From positions 861,183-925,182 of the forward strand of contig CP089460.1 in NCBI GenBank assembly GCA_026636295.1: a stretch of 64,000 nt of DNA, given 5' to 3'. The notes beneath the pieces were generated by a model, which was not told the origin of the DNA, ran no database searches, and saw only the letters and a program-made list of their open reading frames with translations. Each line of letters begins with the position of its first letter. The stretch's first letter is position 1. Shown piece by piece: positions 58,460 to 64,000 of this stretch. This DNA is from Medakamo hakoo (lineage: Eukaryota > Chlorophyta > Trebouxiophyceae > Coccomyxaceae). The position numbers and the translations under genes are program-made.

Positions 58460-58812
58460 GGCTTTTTTTTTGGAGAGAGGGGGGAGAGGGGGGGGGGAGG
58501 GCGGGGAGCGTGCGCGCTGCTGCGGCATTTTTTTTCCTCGTGGGCATGGGAACAAGGTGGTGTGGGGGTGACAACGTCGTTTGGGTCTTTTTTACGGGGG
58601 AGGGAGAGAGAGAGAATGGGTGGGTGTATCACAAGACAAAAAACAAGGCGGCCGCCCTTGGTGGCGTCGTTTTTTTCATGTGTGTGTGTCGGGAGGGCGG
58701 AGGGGGGGGGGGGGGGGTCTGCCAGGCGCGAGCACTGTGCTGTTTTCGGAGAGGCCTGCCTGTGCCCCTCCCCCTTCAAAACCCCCTCCGCGCGACGCAC
58801 ACGCACCCGACC

Positions 58813-60182
58813 ATGCAGGCCGCCCTGCACTCCCGGCCATTGGTGAGTGATGGACAGCCCTTGGGGAGGCGGGTTGACGGCCAGAGACGGCGAGCGGTGG
58901 CCGCGGCGGGCGTGCGGCGGGAGACGTGGCTAGGTCCTCTGGCGACGCAGACGCGGCGGCGGCGGCGCACGTTTTTCTCGCCCGGACGCTCACGCCCCTC
59001 CCTCCCACCCCACCATCCCAGGCCTCCGTCTCGCACATTGCGGGCACGCCCCTGTTGGCGGCTGCACGGCCGGCGGCCGCGCTCCGCCGGCCTGCCCGCT
59101 GCGCGGTGTCCGTCTCCGCGTCGGCGGCGCAGCCCGCCGCCGCGCCGGCCGCCGCTGAAGGCGACCGCATGCGCCTGCACAACATCGCGCCCCAGCCGGG
59201 GTCCCGCCGGGCGGCCAAGCGCAAGGGTCGTGGCCATGCTGCGGGCCAGGTAGGTTTGGCGGCCTGAGACTGGGGAGGTGGGCGACAGAGGCGCGCGACA
59301 GGCTGAGCCGTCGGGCTGCAGCCCGACGGCCCGACGGCCACACAAACCGAGCGGGCGTCCTTGGAGGCGGGCGGCGCGTGAGCTGGGCAGCTTGTTTGCG
59401 CCCTGCCCCGCCTTGTCAGGTAGTGCAGGTGCATGTGCACCTGCCAGCCTGAAAATGGCCGGCGTCCGCCCCTTCCTTCACCCACCGACGGCCGTCTCAC
59501 GCGGTACCCAATCGAACACAAAACACTCCCACACTCCGACAGGGCGCGTCTTGCGGTTTCGGCATGCGCGGCCAGAAGTCGCGGGCCGGCTCGGGCGTCC
59601 GCCCGGGCTTTGAGGGCGGCCAGACGCCGCTGTACCGGCGCATGCCTAAACTGCGCGGCATTGCGGGCGGTACGTTTGGGACGGAAGGGGGGGGGGATAG
59701 ACACACTCGCGAGGGCGAGCGGAGCCCGCCGACCCGCCTGCCTCCAGCACCCGACCAGCACCAGGGACGCACTCCCCCCCACGCCTCCTCCTCACACCAC
59801 CACGCCTCCACCCAATCCCAACCCCACAGGCATGTCCGCGGGCGTGCCGCGCTACTTCACCGTCAACGTGTCGCAGCTGGAGGCGGAATGCGCGGCGGGC
59901 GCGGACGTCGACGCGGCGTCGCTGGGCCGCCTGACGGAAGCGACGGGCGCGGCCGGCAAGCTGCCGCTGAAAGTGCTGGGCGACGGTGAGATCTCGAAAG
60001 CGATCACTGTTCGCGCGGCCGCTTTTTCGGCGTCTGCGGCGGCCAAGATTGAGGCGGCGGGCGGCAAGGCGGTGGTTGTGCCCGTGAAAGAGAAGTGGGT
60101 GCGGCCGGACCGCAAGGCCAAGGCCGCGGCCAAGGCCGGTGGTGGAGAGGCTGCGGCCGAGCCTGCGACTGCTGAAGAGTGA
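58813..60182 (+). CDS. RPL15: Plastid ribosomal protein L15 (uL15c)
   Basis: Four exons (58813-58842, 59022-59249, 59543-59669, 59830-60182) give 245 residues. The first ~65 residues are a Ser/Ala/Arg plastid leader ([20 protein letters not shown], then [14 protein letters not shown]). The mature protein has the uL15 signatures [59 protein letters not shown] and [35 protein letters not shown]. It binds 23S rRNA early in assembly of the 50S subunit. The C-terminal extension is Lys/Ala/Glu-rich. The bacterial-type sequence plus the leader indicates the plastid; a mitochondrial destination is less likely but possible. Confidence 0.93.
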
Positions 60183-60484
60183 GCTGAGGGTGGGGAGGGA
60201 GTCGGGCCGGCGACGGCCCGGTCGTGCGTCCTCCTTTTCGTGTGTGGGGGGTGAGTGAGGAGAGGTGGTGGGTGGGCGGGCGGGGGCGGGGCGGGGGTGT
60301 GAACACCGAACAAAAAACTGCCACATGATTTTCAAAACAGCACCACCGGCGCCGGCACACTGAGGACTGGGTGACAGTGCAGCCGGCGGCGGGCGGGCGG
60401 GCGGGCGGTGACGGGTGTGGGCGTGGGGACGGTGGTACGCGTTTCCTGTTTGGCTGGTCGCACCTGCGCTTTTTCTGCCTCTCA
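60183..60484. other. Convergent spacer downstream of L15
   Basis: 302 bp with a (GGGC)n stretch near 60388-60406. Nothing coding was seen. Confidence 0.5.
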
Positions 60485-61525
60485 CTAAACCCGCGTCACG
60501 CACAGCACGCACGCGCTCTCCCCATCGCCTACCCACGCGGTCCGCTCCAAGCGCACGCCTCTGCCTGCGCCCGCCGCCAAGACGGACGCGTCGGCTGAGC
60601 AGCACGCCGCGGCCAGGAAGGGCAGCCCCCCACCACCGCCCGCGCCGACGGCCTCCAGCGCGGACGCGTACACGCACGGCCCGGGCAGCGTGAGCGTGGT
60701 GGACGCGTCCCCGGCGTCCAGGCGGGCAGCAGGCGCCGCTCCACCCCAGTCGGCGCGCAGTGCGGGCAGGCGACGGGCCGCCGTCCGGTAGGGGTCGAGC
60801 GACAGCGCGGCCGCGGCGGCGAGCAGCGCGCGCGCGCCGGGCGCCGCGGCCGAGCCCAGGTGTTCGGCGAGGATGGACGCGGTCGCGCCGTCGTCGCGCA
60901 GGAGGGGGCGCAGCACGGCCACGGTCGCGCCGGCCAGGGCCGCGGCCTGGGCGTGCGCCCGGGCGCGCGAGTCCAGGCGGGACGGGGTGGACACCCCCGC
61001 CGCGGCCGCCAGCCCGCCCAGCAGGTCGGCCTCCAGCCCCGCGGCCTTGGCGGCCACCGCGCCCGTCACCAGGTCGTCCCGGCCCACCAGGGACGGGTGG
61101 GCGCCCTGGCACCGGCCGGCCAGGCCGGCCATCCACGAGTCCCGGGCCTTGGACGCCAGCCAGGCCGATGCCGCGGGCCACCGGTCCAGCCAGTGGGGTG
61201 GTGGGCGGCGGAGGGGGGGTGGGGTGGGGGCGGAGTGCCTGTCGCGGGCCGGGGCGGAGACGTGCAGCGAGCGTGACGACGCCCCGCCCGGACGGTGAGC
61301 AGCAGCGGACCCGCCGCGGGAAGGCGCCCAGGCTGTTCCGTCCGCGCCGCTGCCGTCGGGCGGCGGCGCGCGGCCGCGAGTGGTCGGAGTGGGGCACGCG
61401 CGCAGCGCGGCGTGCACCCCAAAGGCGCGTCGGACACCGCCCACACCACCGCTGGCTTGCGCGCGCAACAGGATGGCCAGACCCCGGACCCGTCGCCTGG
61501 CTGTGCCGGCAGCGCAGGCCAGCAT
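60485..61525 (-). CDS. Organelle-targeted protein, unknown (weakly ATC-hydrolase-like)
   Basis: A single exon of 346 residues starting at 61525. The first ~110 residues are Arg-rich without acidic residues for a long stretch (MLACAAGTARRRVRGLAILLRAQ), typical of a mitochondrial or plastid leader. The body starts about WLDRWPAASAWLASKARDSWM. It ends with a Cys-containing segment (FLAAACCSADASVL, GVRLERTAWVGDGESACVLCV). This ending loosely recalls the L-2-amino-thiazoline-4-carboxylate hydrolase fold, but I would not rely on it. The start could be later, since the leader is poorly constrained. Divergent from the dynein light chain gene (175 bp). Confidence 0.55.
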   Translation of the reverse strand: MLACAAGTARRRVRGLAILLRAQASGGVGGVRRAFGVHAALRACPTPTTRGRAPPPDGSGADGTAWAPSRGGSAAAHRPGGASSRSLHVSAPARDRHSAPTPPPLRRPPPHWLDRWPAASAWLASKARDSWMAGLAGRCQGAHPSLVGRDDLVTGAVAAKAAGLEADLLGGLAAAAGVSTPSRLDSRARAHAQAAALAGATVAVLRPLLRDDGATASILAEHLGSAAAPGARALLAAAAALSLDPYRTAARRLPALRADWGGAAPAARLDAGDASTTLTLPGPCVYASALEAVGAGGGGGLPFLAAACCSADASVLAAGAGRGVRLERTAWVGDGESACVLCVTRV

Positions 61526-61700
61526 CACTTTTGGGAGCGCGGCGCGGAATAAAAAAGAGAATGGGGTGTGGGCGCTGCGCGCCGCCCCTTGGCCTCCCCA
61601 CGCCCTTGCACACACACACACACACAGACCACAGCCCCCTTTCCTCTGCCTCTCACGCGCGCGCGCGCGCTCGCCAAAAAAGCCCTTCCCGCCCACAGCC
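61526..61700. promoter_or_regulatory. Divergent promoter, unknown protein/dynein light chain
   Basis: 175 bp with an ATAAAAAAG island near 61549-61557 and a CA tract at about 61608-61626. A GCCCACAG just before the + start could be a 5' UTR splice acceptor. Confidence 0.4.
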
Positions 61701-62081
61701 ATGCCGGCGCCTTCGACCGACGGCACCCAGCCCGCCCACACACCCCTGGTCTGCAAGGCCGACGTCGGGGCCGCTGTCGCCGCTGCCGCCGCCGCCGCCG
61801 GCCTGACCCCTCCCACGCCCGGCGTCCCCACCACGCCCTACGACCCGGCCCGCGCCCAGGCCGTCGCGGATGAGCTGACCAGGGGCACGTTGAGCCGGCT
61901 GGCCGGGCTGGGCCGGCCGTTGAAGTGGGTGGTCAGCGTGTCCGTCGCGGAAGGCGGCTCGGGCGGCGGGACGCACGTCGGCGCCGCGGTGAGCGCGGAG
62001 GAGGACGACGGCGGCGGGAGCTGGGGCGTGGGCGGGGATGGGCTGGAAGGCGTGGTGAGCGTGTGGTGGGTGCGGGTGTAG
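61701..62081 (+). CDS. DYNLT: Dynein light chain, Tctex1 family
   Basis: One exon of 126 residues. After a ~45-residue Pro/Ala-rich N-terminus the Tctex1 core appears: AQAVADELTRGTLSRLAGLGRPLKWVVSVSVAEG, then GTHVGAAVSAEEDDGGGSWGVGGDGLEGVVSVWWVRV. The helix-helix-strand pattern and the K-W/Y-V-V-S/T strand are the landmarks of DYNLT proteins, which dimerise on dynein intermediate chains in axonemal or cytoplasmic dynein. The usual H-T-A-S core reads THVGAA. Land plants that lack motile sperm have lost dynein, so a functional gene implies a dynein-bearing lineage. Confidence 0.82.
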   Translation: MPAPSTDGTQPAHTPLVCKADVGAAVAAAAAAAGLTPPTPGVPTTPYDPARAQAVADELTRGTLSRLAGLGRPLKWVVSVSVAEGGSGGGTHVGAAVSAEEDDGGGSWGVGGDGLEGVVSVWWVRV

Positions 62082-62573
62082 GAAACGGCGCGTGGACGGG
62101 GATGCGGTGTGAGGAGACGGTACGGTGCGGCGGTGGCAAAAAAAGGGCAGGGAGCGGACGTGCGGGGGCGAGCCAGGTTGGGCAGGCACAAGAGAGCGGG
62201 CCGGCTCAGCTGGCTGGCCGTGGGGCACGGGGATTGGCCGTCGCTGTTTGTCATGGTCCACGAGGCAAGGCGCGGGTCCACAGCTGCTTGGGATGGGGCG
62301 TCCGGAGGACGGTCACGTCGCCTGGTGGCCCCGTCAGCCGTCTTCCCGCATCGCCCGGGCTCGGGGCCGGAGGAGGTCGACCGCGCAGAGGGTTGGGGCC
62401 TGGCGCCGCCGCTGCTTCACTCTCGAGAAAAAGCACGCACACGTGCGCGCCTCCCCCCTCTCCGACACGCATGGCTGCCACACCCACGCCCGACTGAGCC
62501 CGCCCGGCTAGTCGAACGCATCCCCTGAAGCCGCGCCGCGCACGGGCGCGCGTGCTCCTCGCATCTAGAACGC
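62082..62573. other. Tandem spacer before the last gene
   Basis: 492 bp with no recognised coding or repeated sequence; presumed promoter of the subtelomeric gene. Confidence 0.4.
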
Positions 62574-63740
62574 ATGGCGTCGTCATCTTCATCCTCGTCC
62601 GCCTCCTCCTCGGACAGCGAGGACGACCGCCCGCCGCCGCCGCTGCCTCCAGACCTAGAGCATGTGGCGCGCATGTTGGCGGGCGAGGTGGCGGTGCCGG
62701 CAGGCGGGCGTGGCCGCGGCCGCGGGCGCGGGCAGCCGGGCGCACGGCGCCATCGACCCCCGCCGCCGCCACGACCTGCCCCACCACCTCCCGACCCGCA
62801 CGCGGATCCAGGGCCGCTGTCGACGCCGGCCGCCGCCCACTGCTCCGCCTGCGATTGCTGGGTGCCGCGAGGCGGTGGCTCCTGGGCTGGCCACGTCGCC
62901 GGCATCCGCCACCGCCGCACCGTGCTCAGCCTGCGCCTGACCGGCCGGCGCGACGCGGTCGTCGTGTCGGCCTTTGAGCCCGACCCGGGCTGGCGGGCGC
63001 GGCAGCGGCGACGGCGGGCTGCCTCACCCGACGGCGACACGGCCGCCCTGCACACGGCCTGCATGAAAGAGCTGCTGCGGCACGCTGGGCTGACGGACGG
63101 GGGCGGGCGCGTGGCAGAGCGGTTGAGCGGCGACCGGCTGGCGGACGCGGGGGACATGGTGACGGCCGCGTTTGAGGCGGGGAGGAGCGGGCACGTCGTC
63201 CTGCCCGGCGCGACGCCGGCGGTCATTGCGGCGGCGGCTGGCGCGGTGCGGGGTGGGCGGCGGCCCCGGTGTGCGGGGGCGGCCTGGGATCTGACGGTGT
63301 TGCCGGCGGAGCCGCACCCGCTGGACTTGGCAGCCACGACGGCCGGGCTGTGCCTGTTGGCAGACGCGCTCCGCGCCGAACCGGCGGGCTTGACTGGGCT
63401 GTGCGTCGACGCGTCGCCGTGGGCGTCGGCCGACGAGCCGCGCCCCGACCAGGCGGCGCGCCTGTGGGGCCTGGTCCTGCGCCGCTTTGCCGAGTCGCTG
63501 TGGGCCAACGGCACGCTGGCCAGGCTGGAGGTCCGCGTGCCCGTGTCCCGGGAGGGAGACGCGGACGCCCTACGCCGGGCCGGGCGGGAGGCAGGGCCGG
63601 CGCGGCGGCTGGCGGTGGCGAGCGCGGGGCACAGAAAGGCGGCGCGCGTGTGCGGGCTGTACGTCTTGCCGCTGGAGGTGCTGGGCGCGGTCATGGACGT
63701 GGCGATACGGCGGGGTGGGTGCGAGGTGGTGGGCGTGTAG
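62574..63740 (+). CDS. Subtelomeric zinc-finger protein, unknown
   Basis: A single exon of 388 residues. An N-terminal Ser/acidic stretch (MASSSSSSSASSSDSEDD) and an RG/Pro-rich segment ([13 protein letters not shown]) precede a single U1/C2H2-like finger: CSACDCW ... GHVAGIRHRR (about residues 89-114), with C-x2-C and H-x5-H spacing. The C-terminal ~240 residues form an alternating helix-strand pattern (VVLPGATPAVIAAAAGAV, AWDLTVLPA, LVLRRFAESLWANGTLARLE) that I do not recognise. The RG box and finger suggest RNA or splicing-related binding, by inference. It is the last gene before the telomere. Confidence 0.72.
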   Translation: MASSSSSSSASSSDSEDDRPPPPLPPDLEHVARMLAGEVAVPAGGRGRGRGRGQPGARRHRPPPPPRPAPPPPDPHADPGPLSTPAAAHCSACDCWVPRGGGSWAGHVAGIRHRRTVLSLRLTGRRDAVVVSAFEPDPGWRARQRRRRAASPDGDTAALHTACMKELLRHAGLTDGGGRVAERLSGDRLADAGDMVTAAFEAGRSGHVVLPGATPAVIAAAAGAVRGGRRPRCAGAAWDLTVLPAEPHPLDLAATTAGLCLLADALRAEPAGLTGLCVDASPWASADEPRPDQAARLWGLVLRRFAESLWANGTLARLEVRVPVSREGDADALRRAGREAGPARRLAVASAGHRKAARVCGLYVLPLEVLGAVMDVAIRRGGCEVVGV

Positions 63741-63816
63741 ACGGGTGGGGGATGGACGGCGTCCGAGTTGGTTTTCGATTTTTGGCGGCGGAGACCAGCC
63801 CAGGGTTTTAGTTTTT

Positions 63817-64000
63817 GGGTTAGGGTTAGGGTTAGGGTTAGGGTTAGGGTTAGGGTTAGGGTTAGGGTTAGGGTTAGGTTAGGGTTAGGGTTAGGGTTAG
63901 GGTTAGGGTTAGGGTTAGGGTTAGGGTTAGGGTTAGGGTTAGGGTTAGGGTTAGGGTTAGGGTTAGGGTTAGGGTTAGGGTTAGGGTTAGGGTTAGGGTT
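63817..64000 (+). repeat. Right telomere, (TTAGGG)n
   Basis: About 30 head-to-tail TTAGGG units run to the window end, G-rich strand 5'->3' outward, as at a right chromosome end. One unit is TTAGG (63874-63878). No degenerate or subtelomeric satellite separates it from the last gene. Confidence 0.98.

Larger units (their letters stand above)
58301..58812. other. Tandem spacer, H+-ATPase/L15
   Basis: 512 bp holding AATAAA at 58356-58361 (56 nt past the H+-ATPase stop), a GC hairpin followed by T9 at 58441-58471, several GA-rich tracts and a G16 run at 58702-58717. It should contain the L15 promoter. Nothing coding was seen. Confidence 0.5.

Noticed and set aside
56219-58555. 778-codon minus-strand frame over the H+-ATPase
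   Set aside because: Antisense shadow of highly conserved sense codons.
59433-59989. Frames in the L15 introns
   Set aside because: They only join exons out of phase; the uL15 exons fit GT-AG rules with matching phases.

Overview
The window is the right-hand end of a nuclear chromosome from a very GC-rich, photosynthetic eukaryote, most likely a green alga. Genes are split by short GT-AG introns. Several encode plastid proteins with simple plant-type transit peptides and no bipartite leader: [2Fe-2S] ferredoxin, 2-Cys peroxiredoxin, THF1/Psb29 and ribosomal protein L15. Ferredoxin is usually plastid-encoded in red-lineage algae, so a nuclear copy points to Viridiplantae. The sequence ends in about 30 copies of TTAGGG on the + strand, a right telomere, starting only 76 bp after the last stop codon. 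A Tctex-type dynein light chain argues against a flowering plant. The species cannot be fixed from sequence alone; TTAGGG rather than TTTAGGG restricts the candidates. I found no tRNA, rRNA, transposon, virus or CRISPR. Layout, left to right: a 5'-truncated gene with a CDCA7/R1-type zinc finger and a huge low-complexity tail; divergent 2-Cys peroxiredoxin and ferredoxin; a secreted Cys-containing orphan divergent from ceramide synthase; ROMO1 divergent from a tiny coiled-coil gene; an F-box/LRR gene divergent from a secreted Ala-rich glycoprotein gene; DPM1 divergent from SEC31; a GILT-like thiol reductase divergent from homocysteine S-methyltransferase; a large secreted double-GH5 protein divergent from PIF1 helicase; a plastid MATE transporter; RXT3 divergent from a small SET-domain gene; THF1; a conserved plastid-type protein divergent from a Tim17/22-SAM protein; a LOG2/MGRN-type RING ligase; CHD1; a P-type H+-ATPase; plastid L15; an uncertain organelle-targeted protein divergent from dynein light chain; and a subtelomeric zinc-finger gene. 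From the CDCA7-like gene to PIF1, fifteen consecutive genes alternate strand without exception, giving many head-to-head pairs with 144-389 bp spacers. Several pairs share a theme: plastid redox (PRX/FDX), secretory pathway (DPM1/SEC31) and chromatin (RXT3/SET). Microsatellites and hairpins concentrate in the convergent 3' spacers. The most unusual gene is the GH5 gene: it encodes an apparently active GH5 glycanase domain fused to a second GH5 copy that has lost both catalytic glutamates, flanked by two beta-rich domains that look related. Exon boundaries were placed by eye from reading-frame phase, GT-AG signals and protein-family similarity. Most phase checks closed exactly, but cDNA was not available. 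In such GC-rich DNA almost every frame is open over long distances, so the many long antisense and out-of-frame ORFs were treated as shadows.
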